Source: Metabacillus litoralis (GTDB lineage: Bacteria; Bacillota; Bacilli; Bacillales; Bacillaceae). From it: DNA of 64,000 nucleotides. Made by a program: the position numbers and the translations under genes. Every line of letters begins with the position of its first letter. Within the stretch, counting starts at the first letter, position 1. Under the pieces are notes generated by a model that saw only the letters and a program-made list of their open reading frames with translations, was not told the DNA's origin and did not search any database. Location of the stretch: contig NZ_JAIVKL010000015.1 in assembly GCF_020524045.1 (NCBI RefSeq), positions 1 to 64,000 on the forward strand. Direction: 5' to 3'. Shown piece by piece: positions 36,523 to 47,444 of the stretch.

Positions 36523-36792
36523 ATGAATTATAACTATTATGATAATATTTATGCTTTTCGATCAAATGAGAGAATCCGCCCAGGATTTGGTTTTGGTCGC
36601 CCGGGATTTGGTTTTGGTCGTCCAGGTTTTGGATTCTTTCCAGGTATAGGATTTGGTCGCCCAGGCTTTGGTCTAGGTGGATTTGGATTCGGATTTCCGT
36701 TTTTAACAGGATTAGCAGCAGGAGCATTATTAACTCCAAGACCACTGTATCCTTATCCTTACTATCCACCATATCCATACCCTTATTATTGA
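36523..36792 (+). CDS. Gly/Phe/Pro/Tyr-rich repeat protein
   Basis: 89 residues. After MNYNYYDNIYAFRSNERI come several RPGFGFG-type repeats (about 19-58), a short hydrophobic segment FLTGLAAGALL, and a Tyr/Pro tail of PYPYY units. The repeats are also visible as DNA repeats. AAGGAG lies 8 bases before the ATG and a terminator follows. Low-complexity proteins like this occur in spore coats and spore surface layers of Bacillus; that is inference from composition. No enzyme fold. Confidence 0.75.
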   Translation: MNYNYYDNIYAFRSNERIRPGFGFGRPGFGFGRPGFGFFPGIGFGRPGFGLGGFGFGFPFLTGLAAGALLTPRPLYPYPYYPPYPYPYY

Positions 36793-36806
36793 AGTTAGTA
36801 GAATAG

Positions 36807-36844
36807 AAGAGCTTTGTCTTTATGGGAAGACAAAGCTCTTTTTC
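36807..36844 (+). terminator. Terminator after the repeat protein
   Basis: AAGAGCTTTGTCTT pairs perfectly with AAGACAAAGCTCTT, then TTTTC. Confidence 0.9.
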
Positions 36845-37085
36845 TATGAATTAGTTAGTAAAGTTAAACAGCTCTCTTTTGTTAAAGCTCTATCTTGATA
36901 GGATAGGATTGAATAATGAAACTTCTTATTTATAGTGTAAGAATCTAATCTGTTGTGAAAAGGATTCTTCAAATATACAACTTTATGTATATCTATAAAA
37001 ATTGATTTTATACTTTAAAGTTAATTCTATGATTAAATAAGAATAATTTTATCAGAAAAATTAGTAAAAAATATTATTTATACAC

Positions 37086-37131
37086 TTGATTTTATTTTTA
37101 TACATATTTATAATTGAGGAATAAATTCAGA
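37086..37131 (+). promoter_or_regulatory. Promoter and ArgR/AhrC box of the arginine operon
   Basis: TTGATT (37086-37091), 17-base spacer, TATAAT (37109-37114): an excellent sigma-A promoter. GAGGAATAAATTCAGA (37116-37131) resembles the ARG box (TNTGAATWWWWATTCA) and would cover the transcription start, so arginine-loaded repressor could block it. Confidence 0.7.
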
Positions 37132-37161
37132 AAATGAACTTGTTAAGGAGAAGGTGATTTG

Positions 37162-38199
37162 GTGAAAGTCGGAATTGTTGGAGCAACTGGTTATGGCGGA
37201 GTCGAATTGTATCGGATATTATCCAATCATCCACATGTCGACGAATGTATACTTTATTCATCTTCAGAAATGGATGTACCTTATACACTATCTTTTCCAC
37301 ATTTAAATAACTTAAGTGATCATAGATTGAAAAATATAGATGTTGAAGAAATGAAAAAAAATGTAGATGTTTTATTTCTTGCTACTCCACCAGGTGTATC
37401 AAGTAAACTATCACCACAATTTATAGACTCAGATGTGAAAATCATTGATCTATCCGGGGACCTTAGATTAAAACAAAAAAGTGTTTATGAACAATGGTAT
37501 AAACGTGAATGTGTTGAAGAAGAAATTCTTGAAGGGGCAGTATATGGACTTTCTGAGTTGAATAAACTAGACATTGCAAAGGCTCACCTACTTGCAAATC
37601 CAGGATGCTTTCCAACAGCAACAATATTAGGTTTAGCACCAGTTGTTAAACAAAAACTAATAGATGAGAAATCAATTATCGTTGACGCTAAAACAGGTGT
37701 ATCAGGTGCTGGGCGAAATGCATCTCCAGGAACACATTATTCTGAGGTAAATGAGAATGTGAAAATCTATAAAGTTCATGAACATCAACACATACCTGAG
37801 ATTGAACAAGCGCTACATAATTTAAACGATTCAATCTCATTTATTTCATTTAATACACACTTAATGCCAATGACTAGAGGTATTATGGCAACGATTTATG
37901 CAACTTTAACAGAAACCACAACAACTGAAAAATTACTAGATTTATATAATGAATTTTATTCGAATTCACCGTTTGTTCGAATTCGTAAAGATAATGAGTT
38001 TCCCTCAACTAGAGAAGTGTATGGATCAAACTTTTGTGACATAGGATTAAAGGTTGATGAGCGAACAGGAAGAGTAACAATCGTTGCAGTTATTGATAAC
38101 TTAATGAAAGGTGCAGCAGGTCAAGCGGTACAAAACTTCAATATTATGAACGGCTTTGAAGAAACAACCGGGTTGTTCTTTGCTCCTATTTATCCATAA
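37162..38199 (+). CDS. argC: N-acetyl-gamma-glutamyl-phosphate reductase
   Basis: 345 residues. NADPH-dependent reduction of N-acetylglutamyl phosphate. [13 protein letters not shown] is the cofactor loop; NPGCFPTAT holds the catalytic Cys (near 148); HEHQHIPEI carries the conserved His. GTG 37162 or TTG 37159 are both possible starts behind AAGGAGAAGGTG; GTG has the better spacing to AAGGTG. First gene of argC-argJ-argB-argD-carA-carB-argF, the B. subtilis order. Confidence 0.95.
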   Translation: MKVGIVGATGYGGVELYRILSNHPHVDECILYSSSEMDVPYTLSFPHLNNLSDHRLKNIDVEEMKKNVDVLFLATPPGVSSKLSPQFIDSDVKIIDLSGDLRLKQKSVYEQWYKRECVEEEILEGAVYGLSELNKLDIAKAHLLANPGCFPTATILGLAPVVKQKLIDEKSIIVDAKTGVSGAGRNASPGTHYSEVNENVKIYKVHEHQHIPEIEQALHNLNDSISFISFNTHLMPMTRGIMATIYATLTETTTTEKLLDLYNEFYSNSPFVRIRKDNEFPSTREVYGSNFCDIGLKVDERTGRVTIVAVIDNLMKGAAGQAVQNFNIMNGFEETTGLFFAPIYP

Positions 38200-38301
38200 A
38201 GCAATATTTAAAAACAGCCATCATAGAATGGAATCTTACATGAAATCAAAACATTGTGGTATAAAGATCCATTCATAATGACAACTAGGGAGGGAAATGC
38301 A

Positions 38302-39534
38302 GTGTTAGAAACAAAAGAAACATCTGCTATAACAAAAATTAATGATGGATCAATCGTAACACCAAAAGGTTTTTCGGCTGACGGTGTTCACGCAGGTCTT
38401 AGATATAATAAAAATGATTTGGGCGTCATATACAGTGAAGTGCCTGCTAATTGTGCTGCTGTTTATACTCAAAGTCATTTTCAAGCAGCGCCTTTAAAAG
38501 TAACTCAAGAAAGTATCGGTAAAGAAGGGCTTTTACAAGCAATTATTGTTAATAGTGCGAATGCTAATGCATGTACGGGTGATCAAGGTGTTAAAGATGC
38601 TTATGAGATGCGTGAACGATGTGCAAGTTTATTTGACATTCAACCACATTATGTAGCTGTTGCATCAACAGGGGTAATTGGTGAATTTTTAAAAATGGAT
38701 AAAATTCGTACGGGAATTGAACAGCTACATCCAAAAGCAACAAGTGAATCAGCTAATGCTTTTCAAAATGCAATTCTAACAACAGATCTAGTCATGAAAA
38801 CATCTTGTTATGAAGTGGAGATTGACGGTAAAACAGTAGTGATTGGTGGAGCGGCTAAAGGGTCAGGCATGATTCATCCAAATATGGCAACAATGCTAGC
38901 TTTTGTGACGACTGACGCAAACATCGATTCAGCATCACTTCAAGCATTATTAAGTGAAGTAACCGATAAAACATACAATCAAATTACAGTTGATGGAGAT
39001 ACTTCAACAAATGATATGGTACTTGTGATGGCAAATGGGCAAGCAGGTAATGAGCAGCTTAATGAAACTCACCCACAGTGGAATGATTTCAAGGCAGCTT
39101 TTAAAGAAGTAAGTGAAGAGCTTGCAAAGCAAATTGCTAAAGACGGTGAAGGTGCAACAAAGCTTATTGAAGTAGAAGTTACAGGCGCTAAAACAAAACA
39201 AGAAGCAAATGTTGTTGCTAAGAAGATTGTAGGATCAAGCTTAGTGAAAACGGCTGTATACGGAGCAGATGCTAACTGGGGAAGAATTATTTGTGCAGTT
39301 GGTTATAGTGAAGCATCCGTACAGCCTGAGAAAATAGATATTTATTTAGAAGATATTTGTTTATTTACAGAGAATAGCCCTCAAGCTTTTTCAGAGGAAA
39401 TTGCTTCAGAATACTTAAAACAAGATTCAGTAAAAATCAAGGTGAATCTTGGTGTTGGTGAAGAAGCAGGTAAAGCATGGGGTTGTGATTTAACTTACGA
39501 TTATGTGAAAATCAATGCAAGCTATAGAACATAA
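38302..39534 (+). CDS. argJ: Ornithine acetyltransferase / glutamate N-acetyltransferase
   Basis: 410 residues. It transfers the acetyl group from acetylornithine back to glutamate, recycling it. The self-cleavage site lies in HPNMATMLAFVTTDA (Thr of ATM becomes the nucleophile), splitting the chain into alpha and beta parts. Start at GTG 38302 behind AGGGAGGG, giving the usual TKINDGSIVTPKGF N terminus; an ATG at 38278 has no site. A 102-base gap after argC shows no terminator. Confidence 0.95.
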   Translation: MLETKETSAITKINDGSIVTPKGFSADGVHAGLRYNKNDLGVIYSEVPANCAAVYTQSHFQAAPLKVTQESIGKEGLLQAIIVNSANANACTGDQGVKDAYEMRERCASLFDIQPHYVAVASTGVIGEFLKMDKIRTGIEQLHPKATSESANAFQNAILTTDLVMKTSCYEVEIDGKTVVIGGAAKGSGMIHPNMATMLAFVTTDANIDSASLQALLSEVTDKTYNQITVDGDTSTNDMVLVMANGQAGNEQLNETHPQWNDFKAAFKEVSEELAKQIAKDGEGATKLIEVEVTGAKTKQEANVVAKKIVGSSLVKTAVYGADANWGRIICAVGYSEASVQPEKIDIYLEDICLFTENSPQAFSEEIASEYLKQDSVKIKVNLGVGEEAGKAWGCDLTYDYVKINASYRT

Positions 39535-39544
39535 GGAGAATGTT

Positions 39545-40327
39545 ATGACAAAAACAGTTGTATTAAAATGTGGTGGAAGCACAGTTCATCAGTTGTCAGA
39601 GTCATTTTTTCATAGTTTAAAAGCTTTGATTGATCAATATTGGCAGGTACTGATTGTACATGGTGGAGGACCTGATATTACGAAAATGCTTCAAGCATTA
39701 AACATAGAAACAGAATTCTTTAATGGACAAAGAAAAACAACAGAAGCTGTTTTAGAGGTTGCTGAAATGATTTTAGCTGGGAAAATAAATAAACAGCTTT
39801 CTAATTTGTTACAGCAAAAAGGCTTGAAATCAATTGGTGTTTCAGGCAGTGATGCAGGCTTATTAAAAGCAGATTACCTTGATAAAGAACATCTCGGGTT
39901 AGTAGGAAAAATAAATGGTGTTGATACTGAGGCTGTTGGATTATTAATGAAAAATGGATATATACCTGTTGTAGCACCATTAGCTAGAACAATCTCTCAT
40001 GATACATTAAATGTGAATGCGGATTTAGCAGCTGCGGCTATTGCCAATGCTGTAGGAGCTACCAAGTTCTTATTTGTTACGGATGTTCCGGGTATCTTAG
40101 ATCAAGATAAACAATTGATTAATGAAATTACACCATCTGAAATTAGGTCGCTAATTAATAGTGAAGTAATAACAGGCGGAATGATTCCAAAGGTTCAATC
40201 TGCTGTTGCTACACTTTCAGATATTTGTCAGGAAGTGATCATTGTTAGTGGTCAGGAAGCGTTTCTTGAAGATAACGAATTTAAAGGCACTAAAATTGTG
40301 AAAGAAAGGAAGGTATTGTCGACATGA
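39545..40327 (+). CDS. argB: Acetylglutamate kinase
   Basis: 260 residues. It phosphorylates N-acetylglutamate. KCGGS at the start (ATP-binding), IVHGGGPDI (substrate loop, about 36-44), and GGMIPKV near 220 are the amino-acid-kinase signatures. The ATG at 39545 follows AAGGAGAA by 5 bases; the frame is open 10 codons further back inside argJ. Its stop TGA overlaps the argD start. Short N terminus, so probably the arginine-insensitive form typical of the cyclic pathway. Confidence 0.95.
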   Translation: MTKTVVLKCGGSTVHQLSESFFHSLKALIDQYWQVLIVHGGGPDITKMLQALNIETEFFNGQRKTTEAVLEVAEMILAGKINKQLSNLLQQKGLKSIGVSGSDAGLLKADYLDKEHLGLVGKINGVDTEAVGLLMKNGYIPVVAPLARTISHDTLNVNADLAAAAIANAVGATKFLFVTDVPGILDQDKQLINEITPSEIRSLINSEVITGGMIPKVQSAVATLSDICQEVIIVSGQEAFLEDNEFKGTKIVKERKVLST

Positions 40328-41484
40328 GCTATCAATTTCCAACTTACGCAAAATGGGATATCACTGTGAAAGAAGCAAAAGGTTCATGGATTACAGATGT
40401 AAATGGAAAAAAATATTTAGACTTTGTATCTGGAATTGCTGTATGTAACTTAGGACACGCAGATGAAGATGTGCTAGCTTCAATTCAAGAACAGCTTAAG
40501 GAATATTGGCATATGTGTAACTTGTTTCATCAGCCAATACAAGAGGATGTTGCTAAGCTACTTGTAGAATCTAGTGATGGAGACGCGGTATTTTTCTGTA
40601 ATAGTGGAGCAGAGGCAAATGAAGCTGCGATTAAACTAGCACGTAAGCATACAGGGAAAACAAAGATTGTCACTTTTCTTCAATCATTTCATGGCAGAAC
40701 GTTTGCGACAATGTCAGCAACTGGTCAGGAGAAAATTCAACAAGGATTTGGTCCTCTTCTTGAGACATTTGAATACCTTCCATACAATGATTTAGAGGCC
40801 TTAGAAGAGTTAGGAAATGATGTTGGCGCCATTATGTTAGAAGTTATTCAAGGTGAAGGTGGAGTTGTTCCAGCAAGCCAAGAATTCTTAAATAAAGTAA
40901 ATGAAACTTGCCAACGAATTGGTGCTTTATTAATTATAGATGAAGTACAAACTGGAATTGGTCGTACAGGAAAACCGTTTGCTTATCAGCATTTTGGTTT
41001 GTCACCTGATATTGTTACCTCTGCTAAAGGATTAGGAAATGGCATTCCTGTTGGAGCCATGATTGGTAAAGAATCTTTAATAGGATCCTTTCAAGCTGGA
41101 AGTCATGGATCAACTTTTGGTGGAAACCCGGTGGCAATGGCTGCAGCTAAGGCAACACTTACAAAAATATTAACAGAGGACTTTTTAAAAGAAGTAGAAA
41201 AGAAAAGTGACTATCTGTTGACTAAATTGCAAGAAACAGTAGGCAATCATCCGATTGTTAACGAAATTCGTGGTAAAGGCTTATTAATTGGAATAGATTG
41301 TGGAGAGCAAGCAGGGACGATTATTACTGAGCTACGAGAAAATAACTTATTAGTTATCGCTGCAGGTCCTAATGTCATACGAATTATTCCACCACTAACA
41401 GTTTCATACGAGGAACTTGACTTGGCAATTGAAAAAATAGATCAATCCTTTGCACAGCTAAAGCAATCAGTGAATACTCTTTAG
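40324..41484 (+). CDS. argD: Acetylornithine aminotransferase
   Basis: 386 residues, class III PLP enzyme. It aminates N-acetylglutamate semialdehyde. [29 protein letters not shown], and the PLP lysine in [11 protein letters not shown] are intact. Overlaps argB by ATGA; GAAAGGAAGG lies upstream. A 124-base gap with operator-like boxes separates it from carA. Confidence 0.95.
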   Translation: MSYQFPTYAKWDITVKEAKGSWITDVNGKKYLDFVSGIAVCNLGHADEDVLASIQEQLKEYWHMCNLFHQPIQEDVAKLLVESSDGDAVFFCNSGAEANEAAIKLARKHTGKTKIVTFLQSFHGRTFATMSATGQEKIQQGFGPLLETFEYLPYNDLEALEELGNDVGAIMLEVIQGEGGVVPASQEFLNKVNETCQRIGALLIIDEVQTGIGRTGKPFAYQHFGLSPDIVTSAKGLGNGIPVGAMIGKESLIGSFQAGSHGSTFGGNPVAMAAAKATLTKILTEDFLKEVEKKSDYLLTKLQETVGNHPIVNEIRGKGLLIGIDCGEQAGTIITELRENNLLVIAAGPNVIRIIPPLTVSYEELDLAIEKIDQSFAQLKQSVNTL

Positions 41485-41503
41485 AGTGAATTTTTTTTAC
41501 TAT

Positions 41504-41545
41504 TAAATGAATAAAAATACTATATTTATAATAAATATTCACTAT
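41504..41545 (+). promoter_or_regulatory. Internal promoter with two ARG boxes before carA
   Basis: AATGAATAAAAATACTAT (41506-41523) and ATAATAAATATTCACTAT (41528-41545) both resemble AhrC/ArgR boxes. TATAAT sits at 41527-41532 with a weak TTAAAT 18 bases upstream. This would let carAB-argF be transcribed on their own under arginine control. Candidate from sequence only. Confidence 0.5.
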
Positions 41546-41608
41546 TGATCTACTCCAGAGTCATAGACTCAAATTATATAGAAATGACTACAAACGAGGT
41601 GTAAACAG

Positions 41609-42679
41609 ATGAAAGGATATCTCCATTTAGAAGATGGGTCGGTATTTAAAGGCAAGCTTGAAAATGGAACAACTGAAGATGTTAACGGAGAAGTTGTTTT
41701 TTTTACAGGAATGACAGGATATCAAGAGGTGTTAACAGATCCTTCATATAAAAATCAAATTGTTGTATTTACGTATCCTTTAATTGGAAACTATGGCATT
41801 AACATATCTGATGATGAAAGCAAAAAGCCACAGGTTAAAGCCGTTGTTTTATATGAATGTACGTCGAATTATTCTCATTTTGAAGCAAAGTACAGCATGA
41901 AGGAGTATTTAGAGAAGTGGAATATTCCTATCATTCATCATATTGATACACGTGCTGTAGTTAAAAAAATTCGTAATCATGGTTCAATGGCAGCAACGAT
42001 TTCTCCTTTTGAACATAAAGAAGAACAGCCTTGTGAAATCTTTGAAAATGGTGTGTTTGAAGTTGCTTCATCATCAATTGAAACATATGGTGAAGGAGAT
42101 AAACATATTGCTTTAATTGATTTCGGATTTAAAAAATCAATTTTAACTGCATTATTAAAATTAGGCTGTAAAGTAACAACTGTTCCTTTCAAAATGATGG
42201 ATCAAGTAAATGAACTGAATCCTGATGGACTATTATTATCAAATGGTCCAGGAGATCCTGAACAATTATCAGCTTATTTTTCACAAATTAAACAATTGGT
42301 TGTAAAATATCCGACGTTTGGGATTTGTTTAGGTCATCAATTAATTTCCTTAGCATTTGGTGCAAAAACGAAAAAGCTATTATTCGGACATAGAGGGGCG
42401 AATCAGCCTGTTTTTGATAACAAAACGAAGAAGGTTTTTATGACCTCTCAAAACCATAGCTATGTTGTCATTGGAGATAGTCTTAAGGATACAGACTTAA
42501 GTGTTCGTTTTTATCATATCAATGATGGATCGATCGAAGGATTATCGCATGCAACATTACCACTATTAACAGCACAATTTCATCCAGAAGCACATCCAGG
42601 ACCATCAGATAGTGAATGGATGTTTGATGAATTTTTAGAGTTAGTCAAGGCTGCAAAAGGAGATATGCTTTATGTCTAA
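41609..42679 (+). CDS. carA: Arginine-specific carbamoyl-phosphate synthase, small subunit
   Basis: 356 residues. Glutamine amidotransferase that supplies ammonia to CarB. N-terminal CPSase domain (GYLHLEDGSVFKG, MTGYQEVLTDPSY), C-terminal class I GATase with GICLGHQ (nucleophile Cys near 240) and FHPEAHPGPSDS (His/Glu). GAGGTG 8 bases before the ATG. Placement inside the arg operon marks it as the arginine-repressed enzyme rather than the pyrimidine one. Overlaps carB by 8 bases. Confidence 0.95.
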   Translation: MKGYLHLEDGSVFKGKLENGTTEDVNGEVVFFTGMTGYQEVLTDPSYKNQIVVFTYPLIGNYGINISDDESKKPQVKAVVLYECTSNYSHFEAKYSMKEYLEKWNIPIIHHIDTRAVVKKIRNHGSMAATISPFEHKEEQPCEIFENGVFEVASSSIETYGEGDKHIALIDFGFKKSILTALLKLGCKVTTVPFKMMDQVNELNPDGLLLSNGPGDPEQLSAYFSQIKQLVVKYPTFGICLGHQLISLAFGAKTKKLLFGHRGANQPVFDNKTKKVFMTSQNHSYVVIGDSLKDTDLSVRFYHINDGSIEGLSHATLPLLTAQFHPEAHPGPSDSEWMFDEFLELVKAAKGDMLYV

Positions 42680-45600
42680 AAACGAATCTATAAAAAAAAT
42701 CGTTGTTATTGGTTCTGGTCCTATTGTTATAGGTCAAGCGGCAGAGTTTGATTATGCAGGTACACAAGGGTGTTTAGCATTAAAGGAAGAAGGCTATACA
42801 GTTATACTTGTAAACAATAATCCTGCAACAATAATGACGGATGAAGAATATTCAGATGTTCTGTATTTTGAACCATTAACAGTTGAGAGCTTAGAAAAAA
42901 TCATCGAGAAGGAAAAACCTGATGGTCTGCTTGCATCATTAGGTGGTCAGACAGGACTAAATCTCGCGATGGAGCTTCATGAAGCTGGAGTGTTAGAAAA
43001 GTATGGTGTGCAAATTTTAGGAACATCCATTGATTCGATTCGTAAAGGTGAAGATCGGAATGAATTTCGTCAATTAATGTACGATCTAAATGAGCCTATT
43101 CCTGAAAGTTCAATTGTTACAACGTTAGAGGAAGCGATTGAATTTTCCAATAAGATTGGTTTTCCAATTATTATCCGTCCAGCTTATACACTTGGTGGTA
43201 AAGGTGGAGGAATCGCTAATAATGAAGAAGAGTTTAAGAAATTTGTGAAAAGTGGCTTACAAGCAAGTCCTATCACGCAATGTTTAATTGAAAAAAGTAT
43301 TGCTGGTTTTAAGGAAATTGAATATGAGATGATTCGTGATCATAAAGGGACATGTATTTCTGTGTGTAATATGGAAAACATTGACCCAGTTGGAGTTCAT
43401 ACAGGTGATTCGATCGTTGTTGCCCCTTCACAAACGCTTTCTGATCAAGAGTATCATATGCTCAGAACAGCAGCTGTTAAAATTGTCTCGGCACTTGGGG
43501 TGGTCGGTGGATGTAACATTCAATTAGCTTTAGATCCAAAAAGCAAACAATATTATATTATTGAAGTAAATCCACGGGTCAGTAGATCGTCTGCATTAGC
43601 ATCAAAAGCAACTGGTTATCCAATTGCGAAAATTGCTGCAAAATTAGCTGTTGGTTATACATTAGAAGAGTTGAAAAATCCATTAACAATGAGCACATAT
43701 GCAAGCTTTGAGCCAGCTCTTGACTATGTTGTTGTAAAATTTCCAAGATGGCCATTTGATAAGTTTAACAAAGCAGATCGTAAACTAGGTACAAAAATGA
43801 AGGCCACTGGTGAGGTTATGGCAATCGAGCGGAACCTAGAGGCAGCTCTGCAAAAAGCTTGTGAATCGTTAGAGTTAGATAACATAGGAACGTACTTACC
43901 AGAACTAGAAAAATCTACTTCTGCCGAACTTATAGATTTAATGAAGATAACTGATGACCGTCGCTTTTTTGCTGTAATGGAGCTTATTAGAAGAGGCATG
44001 GGTATTGAAGAAATTCATGAAATAACTGAAATGGATTATTACTTCTTATCTTGTTTTAAACATATTATCGATCTCGAGAATCAGTTAAAGCAACAATCAG
44101 TTACTTCATTAGATGAAGAATTAATTACAACGGTTAAGGAAAAAGGTTTCTCAGACCGAACGATTGCTTTCTTACTACAAACAGAAGAAGGAAATGTTAG
44201 AAAAGCTCGACTTGCGGCTGGGGTTAAAGCGTCTTATAAATATGTTGATACTTGTGCAGCGGAATTTGAAGCTCGTACTAATTATTTTTACTCAACATAT
44301 TTTGGTGAAAATGAACAACCTTCATTAAACGATAAGAAAAAAATCCTTATTATCGGTTCTGGTCCAATACGAATTGGTCAAGGAATTGAGTTTGATTATA
44401 GTGCAGTTCATGGTATTAAAGCATTAAAAGAATTAGGCTATGAAGCAGTCATGATTAATAACAATCCTGAAACAGTTAGTACCGATTTTGAAACAGCAGA
44501 TCGTTTATATTTTGAACCAATTACACTTGAATATGTGTTAAATGTCGTTGAATCTGAAAATATCGATGCTGTTATTGTTCAATATGGTGGTCAAACAGCA
44601 ATTAACCTTGCAGAGCAATTAGAAACGGCTGGAGTATCTTTATTAGGAACAGACACAGAAACATTAGATTGGTTAGAGGATCGTGACAAATTTTATCACT
44701 TGTTAGATGAGCTTTCAATTCCACATGCGGTTGGTTTAACTGCTAACAATGCAAGTGAAGCAGTTAATGGAGCAAATGAAATTGGCTATCCCGTTTTATT
44801 AAGACCATCATATGTTATTGGTGGAAAAGGGATGGTTGTTGTTCATAATCAAGAAACGTTAACGTCATTATTATCAGGTAGTACAAATATGATTTATCCT
44901 GTGTTGATTGACCAATTTGTACAAGGGCTTGAAGGTGAAATTGATCTTGTGTCTGATGGTAAAGAAGCGTTTATCCCAACATATATTGAACATGTCGAAC
45001 CAGCAGGAGTTCACTCTGGAGATAGCTTAGCTATTTTACCGTCACAAAATATAACAGATAAACAGAAGACAATCATTGCAGATTATGCAAATAAATTAGT
45101 GAAGAAATTAAATTACCGTGGCATTATGAATATTCAATTCCTCATTAACTCTAATGATATTTTTGTTGTTGAAGTGAATCCACGTGCAAGTAGAACAGCA
45201 CCAGTGATAAGTAAGGTAACAGGAATTCCTGTTATCAAGCATGCAACATATATGCTTTGTGGTAAACCGCTTAGTGAACTGACTATTAAACCGTTTCCTA
45301 ACAATGATATGGTTGCTGTTAAATATCCGGTTTTCTCAAGTCATGCTCTTCATGATGTAGATATTACATTAGGACCTGAAATGAAAGCAACAGGTGAAGG
45401 TATGTGTGTAGGAACAAATTTACACAGTGTTTACCGCAAGATATTTGCTAAAGATCTTGAAAATGTAACAAGTGTTTTCTTTGATTGTGAAAACGAAGAA
45501 GCAAACAAAGCTACAGAAGAAGCAGGTCTTGAAGTTATTGCAGGTGATTTTCAGTCATGGGTTGAAGGAGATAAGGGAATTTTCGTCTCAATAAATGATA

Positions 45601-45761
45601 GTGATGAAGCAAAACTACAAAGACAACTCGCACTGGAAAAAGGTATGCTTCTATTTACAAATCTTCATACGTATTATGCATGTTTAAATGGAATATCAGC
45701 CTCTGATGGTTCAGTTGAGTCGATACAGCAGTTAACGGGGAAGGAAGTGGTCAAGCAATGA
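42672..45761 (+). CDS. carB: Arginine-specific carbamoyl-phosphate synthase, large subunit
   Basis: 1029 residues. Two homologous ATP-grasp halves, each beginning with a GSGP loop ([17 protein letters not shown] at about 12; [17 protein letters not shown] at about 559) and containing EVNPR-type metal-binding motifs. It makes carbamoyl phosphate from bicarbonate, ammonia and 2 ATP. About 40 residues shorter than pyrimidine-type enzymes, with a reduced C-terminal allosteric domain, as known for the Bacillus arginine isozyme. Coupled to carA and to argF by short overlaps. Confidence 0.95.
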   Translation: MSKNESIKKIVVIGSGPIVIGQAAEFDYAGTQGCLALKEEGYTVILVNNNPATIMTDEEYSDVLYFEPLTVESLEKIIEKEKPDGLLASLGGQTGLNLAMELHEAGVLEKYGVQILGTSIDSIRKGEDRNEFRQLMYDLNEPIPESSIVTTLEEAIEFSNKIGFPIIIRPAYTLGGKGGGIANNEEEFKKFVKSGLQASPITQCLIEKSIAGFKEIEYEMIRDHKGTCISVCNMENIDPVGVHTGDSIVVAPSQTLSDQEYHMLRTAAVKIVSALGVVGGCNIQLALDPKSKQYYIIEVNPRVSRSSALASKATGYPIAKIAAKLAVGYTLEELKNPLTMSTYASFEPALDYVVVKFPRWPFDKFNKADRKLGTKMKATGEVMAIERNLEAALQKACESLELDNIGTYLPELEKSTSAELIDLMKITDDRRFFAVMELIRRGMGIEEIHEITEMDYYFLSCFKHIIDLENQLKQQSVTSLDEELITTVKEKGFSDRTIAFLLQTEEGNVRKARLAAGVKASYKYVDTCAAEFEARTNYFYSTYFGENEQPSLNDKKKILIIGSGPIRIGQGIEFDYSAVHGIKALKELGYEAVMINNNPETVSTDFETADRLYFEPITLEYVLNVVESENIDAVIVQYGGQTAINLAEQLETAGVSLLGTDTETLDWLEDRDKFYHLLDELSIPHAVGLTANNASEAVNGANEIGYPVLLRPSYVIGGKGMVVVHNQETLTSLLSGSTNMIYPVLIDQFVQGLEGEIDLVSDGKEAFIPTYIEHVEPAGVHSGDSLAILPSQNITDKQKTIIADYANKLVKKLNYRGIMNIQFLINSNDIFVVEVNPRASRTAPVISKVTGIPVIKHATYMLCGKPLSELTIKPFPNNDMVAVKYPVFSSHALHDVDITLGPEMKATGEGMCVGTNLHSVYRKIFAKDLENVTSVFFDCENEEANKATEEAGLEVIAGDFQSWVEGDKGIFVSINDSDEAKLQRQLALEKGMLLFTNLHTYYACLNGISASDGSVESIQQLTGKEVVKQ

Positions 45762-46702
45762 TAAATGTGAAGCAAAAAAAACCTACAACAGTAGAAAAAA
45801 GAGACTTTCTAACACTACTTGATTATAGCAAGGAAGAAATAATTCAACTGATCGATGAAGCTTTTGCTTTAGAAGAAAATCCAATTCAACCTGTATTAAA
45901 AGGCAAAACCTTGGCAATGATTTTTGAAAAATCATCGACAAGAACTCGTGTGTCTTTTGAAACTGGAATGCTTCATCTTGGGGGCCATGCTTTATTTTTA
46001 AGCAGTCAGGATCTTCAGCTAGGTAGAGGTGAACCTGTATCAGATACGGCAAAGGTATTGTCGGGGTATGTTGATGCAATCATGATTCGTACTTTTGGTC
46101 ATGATAAAATTGAAGAACTAGCAAAACATGCAAGCATTCCTGTTATAAACGGTTTAACAGACTTATTTCACCCATGCCAAGCATTAGCTGATTTAAAAAC
46201 GATTTATCGTTTAAAAGAGAAATTCAATGGTGTGAAAACAGCTTACTTAGGTGATGGAAATAATGTAGCTCACTCTCTAATGATTGCTGCAGCGAAGGTG
46301 GGTATGGATTTTTCATTAGGTTGTCCAGTAGGATATGAACCAGATCCAAGTATTGTTAAAGAAGCAAAAAAACTTGCTGAAGAAACTGGAGCAAAGATCG
46401 TTATTACAAATGATCCGATTGAAGCTGTGCATAACGCCGATATCATATATACTGATGTTTGGGCAAGCATGGGGCAAGAAAGTGAACAACAGCAAAGATT
46501 GGTTGCCTTTAAAGATTTCCAAGTAAACGATGCTTTAGTAAGTCATGCAAAAGCAGATTATCATTTTCTACATTGCTTACCAGCACATCGTGAAGAAGAA
46601 GTAACAGCATCAATTATAGATGGAGAGCATTCAGCAGTATTCGAGCAAGCCGAGAATCGCTTACATGTTCAGAAGGCTTTACTTAAGAAGTTGTTGGGAT
46701 AG
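45758..46702 (+). CDS. argF: Ornithine carbamoyltransferase
   Basis: 314 residues. It joins carbamoyl phosphate and ornithine to citrulline. [10 protein letters not shown] (carbamoyl-phosphate loop, about 51-60), [17 protein letters not shown] and [10 protein letters not shown] (Cys for ornithine) are all present. Start overlaps the carB stop (ATGA); GGGAAGG upstream. Last gene of the operon, followed by a terminator. Confidence 0.95.
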   Translation: MINVKQKKPTTVEKRDFLTLLDYSKEEIIQLIDEAFALEENPIQPVLKGKTLAMIFEKSSTRTRVSFETGMLHLGGHALFLSSQDLQLGRGEPVSDTAKVLSGYVDAIMIRTFGHDKIEELAKHASIPVINGLTDLFHPCQALADLKTIYRLKEKFNGVKTAYLGDGNNVAHSLMIAAAKVGMDFSLGCPVGYEPDPSIVKEAKKLAEETGAKIVITNDPIEAVHNADIIYTDVWASMGQESEQQQRLVAFKDFQVNDALVSHAKADYHFLHCLPAHREEEVTASIIDGEHSAVFEQAENRLHVQKALLKKLLG

Positions 46703-46802
46703 GGTCTTATCTCAATGATTGTTGTGTTTAAAGAAGAATAAATATTTGTTCGGTGTTTTTTATCGAAAATAGGTACTATTCTATTTATAGTAAAAGATTA
46801 AA

Positions 46803-46842
46803 AAAAGCAGATGCTGGTTTGAAAGTCAGTATCTGCTTTTAT
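46803..46842 (+). terminator. Terminator of the arginine operon
   Basis: AAAAGCAGATGCTG pairs with CAGTATCTGCTTTT. A near copy of this hairpin recurs at 47251-47290, next to repeat C2. Confidence 0.8.
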
Positions 46843-46857
46843 ACTTTTTAATAAAAA

Positions 46858-47017
46858 ATTTGTTAGGTAACAATAAACGTTTCATTTCGCTCCAGAAACT
46901 TGCTTTCCTCTGCACCCGCAGGAGTCAAGTTTCTTCCGCTCCATTGCACTATATTTAACACAATGTAAAAATGTAAAACAACAATCTTTGAGAATAAAGC
47001 CAAAGAAAAGAGCAGAT
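46858..47017. repeat. Repeat family C, copy 1 (core deleted)
   Basis: Begins GTTAGGTAACAATAAACGTTTC and ends GAATAAAGCCAAAGAAAAGAG. Relative to copy 2 it lacks about 70 bases between CTTGCTTTCC and CTGCACCCGCAGGAGTC. Confidence 0.75.
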
Positions 47018-47048
47018 AAATAATTACTTTTATTTATTTATTTAAATA

Positions 47049-47262
47049 AATTGTTATGTAACAATAAACGTTCCATTTCGCTCCAGAAACTTGCTTTCCG
47101 CGGGGAGGAAGTCAAGCCTCCTCGGCTCCGCCTGTGGGGTCTTGACCTTTCCTCTACACCCGCAGGAGTCAAGTTTCTTACGCTCCATTCCACTTATTTA
47201 ACGCAATGTAAAAAATGTGAAAACAACAATTTTGAGAATAGAGCTCAATGAAAAGAGCAGAT
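47049..47262. repeat. Repeat family C, copy 2 (full)
   Basis: Direct tandem copy of the preceding repeat, with the complete GC-rich core CCGCGGGGAGGAAGTCAAGC ... CCCGCAGGAGTCAAG. The core is shared with families A and B. No gene lies between argF and uppP. Confidence 0.8.
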
Positions 47263-47290
47263 ACTGGTAAAGTCAGTATCTGCTCTTTTT
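47251..47290 (+). terminator. Second terminator-like hairpin after repeat C2
   Basis: AAAAGAGCAGATACTG pairs with CAGTATCTGCTCTTTTT. From 47293 a family-D left end (AAGGCTATTTTCGTTAAATT) follows, without a recognisable right end. Confidence 0.75.
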
Positions 47291-47444
47291 GGTAAGGCTA
47301 TTTTCGTTAAATTGTTGCAGAATCTTTAATAAACATCTCTGTAAAAATTCAAAGCCGTAGTTAACGAACAATATCTTTTGATCACTCTGTTAAAAGCCAG
47401 TGATTCTCGATTATCTAAACAAGGCTAGTTCTAAATGAACATTC

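Noticed and set aside
36476-36778. Minus-strand ORF rich in Asp/Gln/Leu opposite the RPGFGFG protein
   Set aside because: Antisense of a repetitive gene; the plus-strand frame has the ribosome site and terminator.
47051-47251. ORF across repeat C2
   Set aside because: Composed of the palindromic repeat; the same kind of ORF arises from each GC-rich core.
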